Notes: a model not told the origin generated them from the letters alone. 64,000 nt of DNA from Hyaloscypha bicolor E (GCF_002865645.1 NW_020194685.1:248001-312000), one strand, 5' to 3'. Shown: positions 28,409 to 42,683, counted from the first letter of the stretch. Translations and numbers: made by a program.

Positions 28409-28647
28409 ATAATATCTATTTTTATATAGCAGAAAACCTAATATATCGGAAAATTGAACAAATTTCAATATTTACAAGTTACTATATAAATAGAACTTAT
28501 ATAATAAGCCTATTATTAACTTTAAATATAATTTTTTTTTTATAATTAGTTTAAAGAAAATATTATAGTAAAAAATCCGTAATTCTTATAATCTTATTAG
28601 TTATTTCCGGTATACCGGGTTTTCTACTACTTAGGAACGGATATTAT
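28409..28647. mobile_element. 239-bp inverted-repeat element (MITE-like), copy 2
   Basis: Same element and same orientation as 1937-2176. The right end (reverse complement ATAATATCCGTTCCTAAG, then a block ending CCCGGTATACCGGAAA) pairs with the left end, which carries C-to-T changes. The right-hand terminal repeat here is the best preserved of the four and suggests the original sequence was richer in GC. Non-coding. Confidence 0.7.
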
Positions 28648-31600
28648 AGGGCAAGTATTAATATGTATTAATACCAGTATTTTTGCCGAGCTTACTAATA
28701 AGAATATAGGAAGTTATATTAAATAAATATAAACTAATAGAAAATAATATTAATAAGTAAGTTCATTTGGCTAATATTAAATGGCTCTAGTCTAGTAGAC
28801 CTAATAAAACTCCAATTTAAAGAATTACTAGAAATTATAGAGGCTTCTTATCTATTCTTAAAAGATTAGTTATATATATTTTTATTAAATATTTTTCCCG
28901 ATTTAATTAAGTATAAGCGCCTTCTAATATAGAGGCTAAAAATCAAGCTTTTCTCTGAGAGTTAGGTTATGGCCGGATAGCTTATTTCTTTATTATTAGG
29001 TAAGCTATTTGAATTCTATAATAATAATAAGAAAAAGGTAATTTAAAAGATCTGGGACTTTCTAAAAAAGTTATAATATACGGTACTAGGATCTCTAATA
29101 TAAGAATAATCTAAGCCTTTAACTATTACTACGGATATAATAATAGATTTTATTTTATAGTTTAGTAAATATTAAATTAATATAAAGTAAAAAAGGGCTA
29201 TAAAATATACTTCTTATAACTAATATTAATTAGTTATCTTTATTACTATTATACTCGAAAATCCGAAAATATTAAGCTTAGACAAACTTATTAATACTAG
29301 TAAAGGAAGTAATTTCTAGAAAGCTTAGAATTAATCTATAATAAAAAAAAATATAATAGTATAAAATAGATAAATCTTAAGAAAATAGACTTACTAAAGT
29401 ATTATTATTTTAATAATTACTTACTACTTTAGTAAATAAAACTCGAGGAATAGGGCCTTAAAATAAAGAGCTTTTATAAGTAATAGTTTATTAAAGAAGA
29501 TATAGTAAATATAATATAGCTTAAAGAAATATTTTTTAATAATTTAATAATAATTCAGAAATTATATACTAAACTTCTAGTATCTTTTATCTTTTATAAA
29601 CTATCTTATTATAGCCTATAGTTCTTCTTAATATAGATAGTTCCATATATAAAGCCGCTTCTCTTATTACTATAGTTTATTAATACGTAAATAACTCGCT
29701 AGTAATCTTTTCCCAGAATATAATTCTTTATTCCGGCCCTTTTCTATATTTATATTAATTATTTTATATATAGTATTATATATCTTATAGTTCTTACTAC
29801 TAATTTCTTTTATTATCTTATTATCTAACTTCCCTCTAGTAAGCTTCCTTACTTACTATTTTATTAGTATATTCTACTAAAAACATATATATAGTACTAT
29901 CCTAATAAATTAGTAAATTACTATAATTAGTAATATAGTATATAAGCTAAAGAATTTATTCTTTTCTTTAAGAAGTTATTAATACTTTTTCGAGAGACTT
30001 CTTATTATCTTTAACCTTTTTTATAAACTAGTATTTAGGGAAATAGTCTCTGGTTTATAAAAGTCTATATATTATATAATCTTTAGGAAATAAATACTAG
30101 TTATCTTTTATAGACTCTGGGAACTTGTTATATTTAACCCGTTCCGAGAAATAATTAATTAAGGCATTTAATATTATTATTAACTAAACTCAAAATAGTC
30201 GAGCTTCCTAAAAATCTATTATATATAGAGAATAAGATATATAATATATAAAAGCGAGAATAATATAAAGAAAAAATAAAACTTTTAGATCTCTAGCTTA
30301 TTTAAGAATAATTACTAGTATCTTATAGTAAAGATACTATAAGTACTCGAATGAAATATCTGCCTTCTCGTTTGTAATTATTATTAGTATTCCCTTAATA
30401 GCTTTAATTAAAGTATTATTTTTTAATTTAAAATCAAGTATTATATAGATATTAGAAATAGTAATTAGATATCCTTATTCTATAAAGCTAGAAGTAGTTC
30501 TTCTAATCTAGAGATTTAGAAAACACAAAAATTATATTACTTCTTTATTAAACCTTTCTATTATTTACTTAAATAATAGCTTATATATTCTTATAAAATA
30601 GGTATCTAAAATAAGTAACTTGCATTAGTGCTTTCCTATAAGAATTAGGACTAGATTAAATAATATTAAGATTAATATTCGAGCTAGGTTAAAAGAATTT
30701 ATAATATAAAAAAACTTGCTATATAAGAATAATTCTTAAAGAGTATTAGTTACAAGAATTATATAGTAATAATAAAGTCTACTAATAGTTAGAGCTCTAT
30801 TAGATGCCTTAGAATACTAGTTATAAGTATTAGATATCTAGATCTCTTAGTCTCAAATATCTTTATTTTTAAAAGCTATTTTATACTAACTTATCTTTTC
30901 TAGGTATTTAATTCAAGTATCTATAAATATTAGTATTATCTTATAAAGTAGTACTATTATTAAGTATAATAAATAAAGAAAGTCTAGTATAAAATCCAAA
31001 GAAGTAGGTAGATAATATTATAAGATTTCGAGAAAAATATAAATATTATAAAGCCATATTTTAGTTAGTATATTATAGAGCTAGATATATAAATAAATAT
31101 TATAATATAAATAGGAAATTATAGTACTTATATAAGAGAGTATAATAGAGAATAATTAAAGCTTACTATTACTAACTATTAAGCTTTACTTAAGTAAATA
31201 AGGCTAGTAGCTTCTAATTTACTTTAATATACTTGGCTTTAATTATTATAAGTCTAGTATAAATGCCTCTTACTTTAGTAACTAATAGCTCTAGTAATAT
31301 AGGTCCGGTTTCGGATTATAAAATTATATTATACGAATTATGTTTTATAACTTCTGGTATTACTTTAAAGAAACTAGGTAAATCTCGAGTTAGAGCTTGG
31401 AAATAGAACTCTATATTATTAGAACTTTAAATTCGGGTTACTAAAGTACTATTAGTTTTTATATATAAAGCAAATAAATCTTAGATAGGGAGATTCAGGT
31501 ACTTACCTAGTTTATCTAGCTATATTACTTATAAGCCCGAATTAGTTTAACTTATAATAAAGTAATAAAGCTAAACTATTAGTAGTATTAGGATATAATA

Positions 31601-34600
31601 TTATTTAAGTATTTAAATATTAAATTAGGTTCGGGTATAACTAGTATTAAGATATAGTAATTAGTATAGGTTATAGTAGGTTTTGAATTTGAGCTAAAGG
31701 GCAGACTAGAGATAGTAAATTCTCGTATTAGATATAGAACTAGAAGAAGAATTAAATTAAATTAAATATTACTATATAAAGTTAAGATAAAGACTTAAAA
31801 TATTAGTTCTATAGAAAGGGAAAGAGGGGGAAAATAAGTATAATCACGTAATAATATAGCCAAAACTAGTAGTAAAAGCTAAAATAGCTAAAAGAATTAG
31901 AAATAGCTATTAAATTATACTTCTTTAAAAAATATTATAGGGAGGCCTATAGTAATTAGTAAAAGTATTATGTTTTAGGAATAATATTTTTCTATTCCCT
32001 AATAATAGCTTAAAATTATAATTCCTAAACTCTAAAACCTTAGCTAATAATACTATTTATATAAGAGGCTAAATTATTAGGTAATTATAAAATAATAATA
32101 AACGGATTTATATAATAAAATAGTTATACGAATATAAAGAACTAAATACTATCTTAAGCTTATAGAAATAAAAAATTCAAATCTATAAAAAGTAAACTTA
32201 TTTATTTTAAGAAAATACAAACTATTATAAGTAGTAATAAGAATTAAAGTACTTATTTAAGACTAGAAAAGAAGTAATTATCCCTAATTATAAAAAATAT
32301 TATTATTCTATTTTATTATTTATATGGGGCTCTAACCTTAGGTGGCTTTCTATACTTTTTCTTGGGAAGAGGCTATATCTCAAATACTAGCCTATTATAT
32401 TTCTTTAATAGTTTAGTAAGTAGGTAGTAATAATTAAAGATATACTAATAGTACCTAATAATACTAGCTTATAATACCTTAGTATTACCTGAAAACTATT
32501 TATACTTAAGAGACTTAAGAGGCTCTTAGAGGCATTATTTAATCTTGTAGCCTATTAGGTATATTATCTTATATAAGATATTAAGAGTTATTTGCTTTAT
32601 AAGTATAATAAGGAATCTAGTTTATCTGAAAACTTGCTTTATATAAGCGGGGTTCTTATAATAAGCTGCCTTCTTAATAGCCTCCTATACTAATATAAAG
32701 GCCATAATTCGTATATTAAGATTATATGTTTTACTAAAGGAAGACTTCTACTCTGAGCTTATTAAAATTCGTTTCTTAAAGTCTAAAGGTAATAGGATTA
32801 GATTCCTGGGCCTGTAATATTAGCCCTTATTATTTTAAATAGATTTCAGGTTATTATTATAATTATTATTATAACTATTTAAATTATAATTCTCCTGGCT
32901 ATTATCTGGCCTATTTTTCTCAAGAATAACAAGTCTATCTATATATTATTAAATTTATATCCGGTGAAATATAACTAGTAACTTGCCTTATTACCTAGAC
33001 TATTACCTAATATTAATTATATAGAACTAGTAAGGCTATTACTTATATTAAGAGTAAAGTTATAGGAATTCTGGTAATTATATGAGCTTAGATACCCTAT
33101 TAAGGCCTTCTTACATATACTATAATCTAGGGATTTAGTAATTAGTAGATTATTATTTACTTTATTACCTTTATTAAAGCTATAGTTATTCTTTATTATT
33201 CCTCTAAATATTAGACTAACTTATTTTATAGTATAATTAGTAGCTATATCTAGAGCTCTATATATATTATTTTCTAATCCCAAATAATTCTTTTTATTAG
33301 AAGCTAGAACTCAAGATTTAAAATAGTTAAAAGATATAACTATATCTCTAATATTATATAGTAATAATTCCCGGGTCCAAAAACTAGTTATATTAACTGC
33401 TTTAATATTACTATATAACGGAGCCGGGCAAGTTTCTAGAAGTAATTAATTCTAGTAATAGGAAATACTTAATTAGTTAGAATTTATTTTAATAGTAGTT
33501 ATTATAAGAGAATTTAAATATAATAGAAAATAAACTTTAGAAATACTAGTTTCTAAATAGTATACTAAAAGAACTTTATATATAACCTGAGAGTATAATT
33601 CTATAAGAAATAGGGCTAGTCTTATATAATAGAATTTCCTTTATTTATTATTTATAATTACTACTCTATTATTATAGGCCAAAATAGAGACTAAGCTAAA
33701 CTACCTAGTATATGAATTCCTAACTCTTTATCTTCTCTATATTTTAAGGACATATGTATTTACTAGAACTAGTAAGTCTATTAATCTAGTAATAATTAGT
33801 ACTATAAGATTTTTAATACTAACTATTAATTCCTTCTTTTTATTATTCCCTGGATTCTGCCCTATTCTATAAAGCTAAACTTATATAATTTAGTAATAGG
33901 CTATATAATATAGGCTTCTCCTATTTCCCTAGCTATCTCTTTTATTTTACTATTTTAAAGAATTATCTTTACTAGGAAATATAATCTAAATATTAATATA
34001 TATTCTATAACCTTAAACTCAAAGGTATCTTATATCTAGTCTATTCCACATATATTTCTCTCTTATTACCCTTCTCTTATAAGAATTCCTTAGTAATATT
34101 TTGCCTTGTACTAACTCGAATATAATTACGGGATATTATATCTATTTCTATATTATATAAGAGCTATTTTAATACCTCCTACTATATCTGCCTAAAATCC
34201 AAAAAAGAATCAGATAGTATTATATTCGAGGTTATATAATATATTCTCTTTATAATTTCTAATATCTTCTTTCTAGCTTCCTTTAGCTATACCGAGAATT
34301 AAGAAATAGTACTATAATTAATAAATCCTTTTATATAGCTAAGATTAAATTATAACCAGAATATAATCCCGAATAATATAATTCTTTATTCTAGGAGGTA
34401 CTACTATTCTCTCTTATAAATAATTTCAAATAGGTTTAATATTTGCTATACTTTTATACTATAATTAATATTACTAAAAATACGTAATCGAGGATCTATA
34501 GTAAATAGCAGCTCTTAAAAGCACCTAATATTTTCTAATTCGGGGATACTAATAAAGTTTTAGTATAATATTACTAAAGAACCCACTCGTAATTATTTAA

Positions 34601-35150
34601 GGGGGGAAATAGTATTAATTAGCCCTTAGCTTAAAGTAATACTAGTAGTATAATATCCGGGTCAAAATAAGCATATAATATCCCTTTCTATAAGGTATTA
34701 GCCGCTCCTCTACTAATCCCTAATTTATATATAGGATAAATCTTAACCTAATATATTATATAGAGCTAATAATAATACTAGGAACTATAGCTTGCGGGAA
34801 AACTCGTTAATAGTTTCCGGATTATACTATTACTATAATATAGTAAGATAGAACGGGTTCCTATTACTCTAAGCTATTTTTTTATTAGTCTTATTTCATA
34901 AATACATATCTTAAATAAATATATCTTGCCCTTATAATCTCCGGCTAATAAGTAGGAATAGTAGCAAATATATAAAGGTTAAGCTAAAACTAATAATATT
35001 TGGGACTAGGATATAGAGAATAGCTATATCTAAGTTAATAGTATAATTTAAAGAAGAATAATTAGAAGGATACCAAAGGTACGCCTTCTAGATTAAAGAA
35101 CTCAAGGTAAGTATTAGACTACTCTTAACTAGTATTATTATAGGTAATAT
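28648..35150. other. RIP-destroyed block, 6.5 kb, unassigned
   Basis: AT-rich sequence with patches of residual GC (about 28.8-29.1, 31.3-31.5, 32.7-33.0 and 34.6-34.9 kb). It probably contains an eroded mobile element, because a TATA-bearing patch follows at its right edge and could be a promoter or LTR reading leftwards. I could not identify polymerase, integrase or Gag motifs and assign no family. Confidence 0.4.
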
Positions 35151-35400
35151 AGCTACTATAAAGGAGGTAAGATAATTATAGGGATTATGAGTGTGTAAAT
35201 AAGGCCAAGTAGCGGATTGGAAAAGTTAGAAGAGAATAATAATAGAGAGAGGGCAGAGTAGCTAGGGCAGGGAGGTATTTATATTATGGTAGAAACTATA
35301 GCCAAAGGCCGCATTAGTACTATTTGCCCCTGCTTAGGTGCGCTCGGTTAGCTGCCTGAGTAAAGCAGCCGTACTCGCTTATTAGGATAGAGGGGGAATT
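35151..35400 (-). promoter_or_regulatory. GC-richer patch with TATA-like box facing left
   Basis: About 220 bases (35178-35395) are visibly less RIP-mutated than both sides. On the minus strand the patch contains TATAAATACCTCCC (RC of about 35266-35280), followed by pyrimidine-rich sequence, as in the promoter or LTR of a retroelement transcribed leftwards. No second copy was found in the window, so an LTR cannot be proved. It could equally be a promoter remnant of a lost gene. Confidence 0.3.
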
Positions 35401-35437
35401 GAGTAATACTAGTTTTAAGGTAAGTATAATAGATATA

Positions 35438-35579
35438 TAGTTCTTAAATCTATTAAGCCTAATAAAAGCTAGCTACTAGTCGAGTTATTTATATAATTAT
35501 TACTTATTATTTATATCTCGTTATTTCTAATTATTTCTATATTATATAACTATTAATAACTATAGCTATATTAATATTA
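35438..35579 (-). repeat. Copia 3' LTR (left copy)
   Basis: Aligns with 43879-44034 through AAGCCTAATAAAAGCTAGCT and ACTATTAATAACTATAGCTA. It begins TAGTTCTTAAAT where the other copy has TGATTCCTAAAT; both can derive from TGGTTCCTAAAT by RIP. Confidence 0.6.
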
Positions 35580-35999
35580 GAACTTTTCTAAAAATACAAA
35601 AAGTAATATTTCTCTCTAATTATATACTAATTCTCTAATCTAGCCTAGTACTAGATATTTAAATATTAGATATCTAGATATTAGATACCTAAATGTTTTT
35701 GTTAAGGAAATCTCTATATATATTCTTTTATTTTATATATTTATTTTCTATTCTATTCTATTTATATTTATCTTATTTCTTTATATTTAATTATATAATA
35801 TTTATATTAATAATATATTTAAGAGTATTTAATAGCTTTAATTTTATTATATAATTAGCAGAATTTGATTTCTTTCTTAATTTACTTAACTTTTATAATC
35901 TCTTATTATTTATATATCTAATAAAGATATATTATATTAATTATTAGATATTTCTTTTAAGTAATATCTAATTTAATAAAGTATTTATATAATAACTTC

Positions 36000-38900
36000 A
36001 AATCTATATAAATAACTAATAATAGTTCTATTTATTAGAACTAGAATATATTTGATTTAGGAAAAAAGATCTCTATTATTTATAAATAAAGTATTTATAA
36101 AAATAATTAAATATAAGAATTCTTTAATTAGTATTATGAATTTTAGTTCTCTAATAATATTCTTAATTTGCTATTAAATATACTTTTTAAATACCTTTAT
36201 ATTAGTTTCCAAAGATTTAATAGCTTAAATAATAATTAATAAATTATATAAAGTTTCTAGTTAATAAATTAATATAATATATTAATCTTTAATAAAAAGA
36301 TTTTAATAAATAGTATTTCTATTACTTATAATAATAATATTTTTTATAGAAATAATTTAAAGATTTTTATATTAGTAGTTTTATATAAGAATAATTCTAG
36401 TAATATTTATATAAATAATACTTTTATTAAACTTAAGATTATAATTAAAAATAAGGCATTTATATTTTTTAGTTAAGATTTTAGTCTTTTAAAGCTTTAG
36501 TTACTTTGCCTTTATTATAGTTATTATAATATATAGTACTAGTAGAAAGTAGACTAGAACTAGTAAGATATCTAATATCTAAATATAATATCTATAATTA
36601 CCTAATAGTTATATGTGACCTCGAGCTTAAGCTAGTATATAAGCTTATATATAGCTTATAATTATTTAGATTCGAGGCTTCTTTAAGATTTTTTTTTTCT
36701 CTTTAGCTTTAAATCTATTAAAATAAAAATAATCTAACTTTGTTTTCTAGGTTCTAGATTTTATATTTATAATAGCCTTTATAAAATTATTAGTTCTAAT
36801 AAATAAGATATTATTAGTTCAAAAACTAATAATTCTAAAGATTTATTTATTATAAAAGAAATAAAAGTTATAAATTAATTATTTTATAGAAAGCTTATTA
36901 ATATAATAGAAATAATAAGCTTTAAACTAATAGTTTCTAGTTTTATAATTTTTAGAATAGAATTATTTTTTAGATTTAGCTTTTTAATAAGCTTATAAAA
37001 TAAATTAATATAATAATTATAATTAAATAAGGTTATTAATTAGATATAAGCTTATAAGATATTATATAAATATAATTTTATAATATTTATTATTATAATA
37101 ATATTAAAAATAATTCTCTAGCTAATATATTAAATAATAGATAATTAAATTAATATAATATATTTCTTTTTATTATTATGAGCTCAAATAATAAGTTTTG
37201 ACTTTTTATGCTTCTTTTTAATATTCTTATTCTTAATCTCGTTAATAAATTAGGAATTAAAAATATATATTTCTTCTAGTATTTGAGATTTAGAAATAAT
37301 TTTAAATATATTCTTTTTTAGAAATCTAATAACTTTAATATAATAGGAATTATTATATTATAATATTAGGATTCTTGTAAGGGCGTCCTCTATTATACTT
37401 TAATAGAATAATAGAAATAATAAAAGAAATTATATTTGTATTATTTTTGGTTTTATTATAAAATTTAGAAATAAGTTTAGATTCGGGGCTATTAGTAATA
37501 ACCTTAATATCTTCTATATAAAAGGGCTCTATAAAAATTAAATAGAAGATAATATTATTATATAATAAAGCTAGTATATAGTTTTTCCTATTAATAGCTA
37601 CTAGCTTATATAATTTATTCTAATTATTAAATTAATTAATATTTCTATTATACTAAATAAGAATATTCGAATTTAGAAATAGTTTATAAATATTAATAAT
37701 ACTAGAACTATTTCGGGTATTTAAAGTATTTGTAATTTAGTATCTAGCTTAAAGCTTCTAAATTTCTACTATTACTTTTTTAAATACTACTAATTATTAT
37801 AATATAATAAATAATATAATATTATATTTAGTTATTTGAAATAAAATACTATAAATTATAAGAATTAAAATAATACTATTAGGTTTTATAGAATTATTAA
37901 TAGCCTTAAAAGCTATTTAAAATATAATATCCTTCTTAATTCTATTAATTTTAGCTATAATAATATTCTATAATTCCAATAAAGTTATAAGCTTTTATAG
38001 AAATAATCTTAACCTTAGTTTTTATAATATTTATAAGCTAAGCAAATTTCTTATTAGTAAACTACTTTTTAATATTTATTATAATTAAATTAGAAGAACC
38101 TAAATAATTATTAATCTAGTATTATTTAAATATATTTTAGATATATATTATATTAATATTCTAAAGCTATTAGCTAATTTAATATTAAATACCTTTATTA
38201 ATAATATAAAATATAAGCTTATTAGAAATATAGAAAATATTAATAATAATATAGTAATTAAAGCTAATATTATTTCTTAGATTAAATTTGAATTATCTAA
38301 ATAATTAGCTATATTTCTAGTATTATTTATAGTATTTTACAAAATATTTAAAAGCTTTTATATTAATATTATAACCTATTTATTTTAATATATTCCAGAG
38401 TTTATTAATAAATAAATAGCTAAATTAATAATATAGATATTATAATTTAATTTTTATAAGAAAACAAGAGTTATAAATAAATAATTCGGAAATAAAGCTT
38501 TATAATATAATATTCTAAAGCAGGAAAAAGTATCCGAAATATTATATTATAGGTATATAGTTTCTAATAAAAATAATAAAATTATTAGTAAAATTATTAA
38601 AATAGATTTCTAGTTTATTTATATTAGCTAAGCTAAATAAAAATAGAGTTTTTATAGATATAATATAGAATTATATTTATTTAATTAGTATTTTTATTAT
38701 TATAAATCTAATAAAAGATATAAATCTAATATTAAACTAGATATTAATTTGACTTTTAATAGTTTTATTAAATTTAATACTATTATTAGTTTATTATAAA
38801 GCTTGAAATTAATTAGAACTAGTAGTTAAATATTTAGAGATTCCGGTATTAATTATAACTGTATAAAAATAATAAATATTATATTTTAATATATTATTAA

Positions 38901-39400
38901 TTATAAAAGTCTAGATATTTTCTATTAAAGATTTAATAGACTTTAAAATATAGTTTTTATCTATTATCTAATATATAAAGAAAAGAGAAATAAGGTTATT
39001 TATAAGAATATTAGCTATAATTATTAGTAAAATAGAAGTAGTAAAAGTAGCTAAAAAGCTTTTAATTAAAATAAAATAGAAATCTGAATAATATTTCTCT
39101 TTTTTATTTATTTTTACTAATAAAGCTTTAAAAGTATTATTTATTAGTTTATTCTTATTATTCTTATTACTTTTTTTACTTTTAGCTTTAGTAATATATT
39201 ATATATAAGTATTATTAAAATATTTATTAAAGTTATAGGTATTTTGGAATCTAAATTAATAGATATTTCTATTCTTAAATCGAGCCTTTTTAGCTTTTTA
39301 TTTCTCTAATATATATTTCTATAAATAGTATTTGGGTTTCTTATATATAAAATATAACTTCGAAATATAATTATTATAATTACGGGTTTTAAAGTTATAG
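36000..39400 (-). pseudogene. Copia gag-pol coding relic
   Basis: Minus-strand reading shows three landmarks in the order expected for Ty1/copia polyproteins of fungi. First is a CCHC-knuckle-like segment at about 39241-39352 whose cysteines now read as tyrosine (YKKPKYYL.KYILE then KARFKNRN). Next is an aspartic-protease-like motif at about 38801-38862 reading IINTGISKYLTTSSN (family IDTGASKYSTAGY). Last is the integrase/reverse-transcriptase junction at about 37150-37400 with RGRPYKNP followed by KSKLII.AHN (family KSRLVVQA.ND). TAA/TAG stops occur throughout, so no product can be made. The reverse transcriptase core should lie in 36.0-37.1 kb, but its catalytic motif was not resolved. Limits are approximate. 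Confidence 0.6.
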
Positions 39401-40087
39401 CTAGATCTATATTAATAATTTCCGAGAAAATAATAATTTAAAGAATTCTAAAAATAGTATTATTAATTAATAAAAAAGAATTTGAAATTAGTTTATTATT
39501 TACTCTTATATATAATAATAAATAACTAGAGTTTATTAATAAGCTAGCCGAGATTTATAGAAAGATTTAAAATTATATATTTATATATTCGGTAATTTTA
39601 GTAAGAAATAATAATTTTATTATAAAGAAATTTAGTATTTTATAAGTTAGATATAAGATTATATTATAATTAATATAATTTATTAATTAGTAATTAAATA
39701 GTTTTAAATATTGTTTTTTCCGGGAATTCAATTATTATAAAAGCTAATATAATAGTATTTCACTTATTTAAATTTTAGTATTCGAATTTAGAGCTTTTAA
39801 AAAAGAATAAATATTAAAATAAATCTTTTTATATATATATTAAAAGACCTAGTTATTATGAAAGTAGTTTAAGCTAATTTCTTTAATATAGTAAAAAAGC
39901 TTATATTAATATCTTTTATAAAAGCTTTATATATTAATAGATATTAATGAAAATAGTAAGTTTATTATTAAAACTACTATTAGATTTATTATATTTTTAC
40001 TTTTTAATATAGATCTTAGTAACTTTTCTAATAAATTTTATAATTAAAAACAAAAAAGGTAATTACGAAATATTTGAATATAGTTAT

Positions 40088-40589
40088 GTGAAGGCCCGTT
40101 CGTCAATGCGAGCGGTTTGGGAATCGGGGCTAAGCGAGGGGCCCGATTGCTTAATTGCCTACTTAAGCGAACTCCGGTTCATAAATCCGAGGTCGGATAC
40201 GAGCGAATTTTGAAAATATTATAATATTTTTAAATTAATAAATTAATAAAATTCTATTAGTAGGATCTATTAAAAGTTATTTAATTAGTAATATTATTTA
40301 AGTAATTTTAGCTAAAACCTTTTATTAGGACTATATATAATTTTAATTATAAAACAGTTTTTTAAAATATATAATTATTAAATCTTTTTATCTTTAATAG
40401 AATTTAATCTAAGTAATATATATCTAAGTTTCTTATAAGTATTAATGTCCTTTATTTAATTAAAATTCAGCGTTTACCTTTTATTAGAAAGTTATATATT
40501 GTTTCAAAATTAGGCCTTTTTATTAGCGAATCGGGCCCCTCGCTTAGCCCCGATTCCCAAACCGCTCGCATTAACGAACGGGCCTTCAC
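40088..40589. mobile_element. 502-bp element with 61-bp terminal inverted repeats
   Basis: The left end (40088-40148, starting GTGAAGGCCCGTTCGT) and right end (40529-40589) are reverse complements over 61 bases with a single C/T difference. The sequence AGTTAT directly abuts both ends; alternatively the repeat starts one base earlier (TGTGAAGG..CCTTCACA) with GTTA as duplication. The GC-rich repeats are almost free of RIP although the surrounding copia DNA is ruined. There is no ORF. It is a non-autonomous DNA transposon inserted in copia Gag; the superfamily is not decided. Confidence 0.85.
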
Positions 40590-40941
40590 AGTTATAGTAA
40601 TAGTAATAAAGCTAGTAAAAGTATATTATTTATTTCTAGAGCTTTTATACTAGTATATAAATCTAATAAAAATATAGAATATAATAATAAAAAAAAGAAA
40701 TAATAATAATATAAAACTATTAAAAATAATAGATTCTAAATACTTGTTTTTTATAAAAATAATAAAGCCTAATAGAATTAGTTCTTTTATAAGATTTAGT
40801 CTAGCTTTTAATAAATTCTTATTTATTTAAATATATTATATATTTTCCTTAATAATAGAAAATAGAATAGTTATAATAATAAAAGTATTAATATTTTATT
40901 ATATATATATATTACTATATTAAAGAATTTTATATAGGTAT

Positions 40942-41122
40942 TATTATAAAACCGGGTTTCTAGATTTAGAAAGCAAGTAAAATAGCTCTTAATCCGAGAA
41001 TTCTAAACTAAGAAAGAAAGCTTATAAATACAGAAGCTTTAGTATTCTAAATACTAGCCAGCTATATATATTATCGCGGTCACGTGATGCTAAATTTACT
41101 AGTAAAGCGGCAGAGCATAATA
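40942..41122. repeat. LTR of the short element, left copy
   Basis: 181 bp, matching 42684-42864 at most positions. It contains TCACGTGATGC at about 41089. Confidence 0.7.
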
Positions 41123-41547
41123 TTACTCTCTCTTTTTAGGAAAACTCATTTCAAATATTAAAAATAAGCCCTTTATAGCTTCTATAAATTATATAATCTT
41201 ATATATTCTTATATATTCTACTTCTAGTATCTCTTATTTATATATTCTACTAGTTCTTAATATACTAATTCTTTCAAATTTAAATCTGAATTAGAATAAG
41301 GGCTATAAAATTTAATTAAAATATTAGAATTATTAATTATATAAATTCCGACTTTTCTACTATTTTTACCTATTATAATCTTTAGTTCTGGCAGAAGTAT
41401 TTTCTTTTTATATAATTAAATATTATAGTTCTTTATCTAGTATTTATTATTTTTATAATATATATATTTGCCTAGCTTATAAAATAGCTAGTATTTTGCC
41501 GGGCTTATAGATTATATTTAATTATTTATATAGAAGAGAGAGGAGAA

Positions 41548-41712
41548 TTATAGAGAGGAGAATTATAGAAAGGAAAGTTATAGAGAGGAGGGTTATAGAG
41601 AGGAGAGTTATAAAAAGGAGAATTATAAAGAGGAGGGTTATAGAAAGAAGAGTTATAGAAAGGGGGGTTATAGAAAGAAGGGTTATAGAAAGAAGAGTTA
41701 TAGAGAGAGGGG
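41548..41712. repeat. Minisatellite, eleven exact-length 15-bp units
   Basis: Eleven consecutive 15-base units of the form TTATAGAGAGGAGAA follow each other without any length change, varying only A/G at several positions. On the minus strand the array is open and encodes the pentapeptide series N-[SP]-[SPF]-[LF]-Y. It sits in the interior of the short LTR element. Constant phase could reflect past coding or simply replication slippage. Confidence 0.9.
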
Positions 41713-42683
41713 TTATAAAGGCTCAGTAATTATACTAATAGTATTAATAGTTAATATATCTATAGTATTATCTTTTAAATAATAAGGCTTTTTTTTAGAG
41801 TTATAAACTAGATATTTATATATACTAGAATATCTAGCTAGCTATTATATTATCTCAATAAACTTAGTATAGGTTTAAGGGAAATTTAGCTATTAAGCTA
41901 GTCTATTCTTAATTATAGTATTAAATTCTTAATAGAAAGCTATAATCTTATTAATATTATTTTATTTTTGCCTATATCTCTTATATAGAATATATTTAAA
42001 ATTAGTAATAAATATATAAAGCGAATTAATACCTTACTTAAAAGAATATAGCTTATTTTCTGTCTTTTATATCTTATTCGGATTCGAGTAAATACAAGAG
42101 AGCTAGTTAAGAATTAAGAGATAGAACCAGGTTTAATTATTTTTAGCCTGGAAAAGCTAGGAAAAAACCATTACTTGAATATAAGATTCTAGATTAAAGT
42201 AAATATAATAGAACTAAGTAATAGTATTACTAATAGCCTTATTATTAACTTATAGCTTAGCCTTAATTAAAAGAAGCCAGGTATTAAACTTATAAATCTG
42301 GCTATTAAATTTTTCGGGATATAGAAGAGAGAATTTCGGCTTCATATTTATAAAAGAGCGAGCTTATAGGAAGAGAAGACTATTACCCTATTACTAAATA
42401 ATCTTAGCTTAATATTAAACCTTTACTTAAAGCTCGGTAATTACATTTGTAATCTGGGTTTATAAAGATAGATTTATTATAGTATTTCAGAAAAAAGAAG
42501 AAGAAATTATAAACTTGAAATAAAAGAGAGTCTAATAAGTTCTTAATTTCTTTAATAGATATATAATTCCGTAACTATATATATTAATAGTATTATTATT
42601 AATTGCCGTAAAAATCGTACTTATATATAAGATATAAGAATAATTTTATTTCCTTTATAGAAACAAAAATAAGTTTAAAATAA

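Noticed and set aside
441..35150. Very long apparent frames on both strands when TAA/TAG are read as glutamine
   Set aside because: RIP removes TG and hence TGA, so such frames arise by chance. Only stretches with recognisable family motifs were kept.
41548..41712. Possible CRISPR array or telomere repeat
   Set aside because: Units are contiguous 15-mers without spacers, and the unit is not a fungal telomere repeat (TTAGGG).
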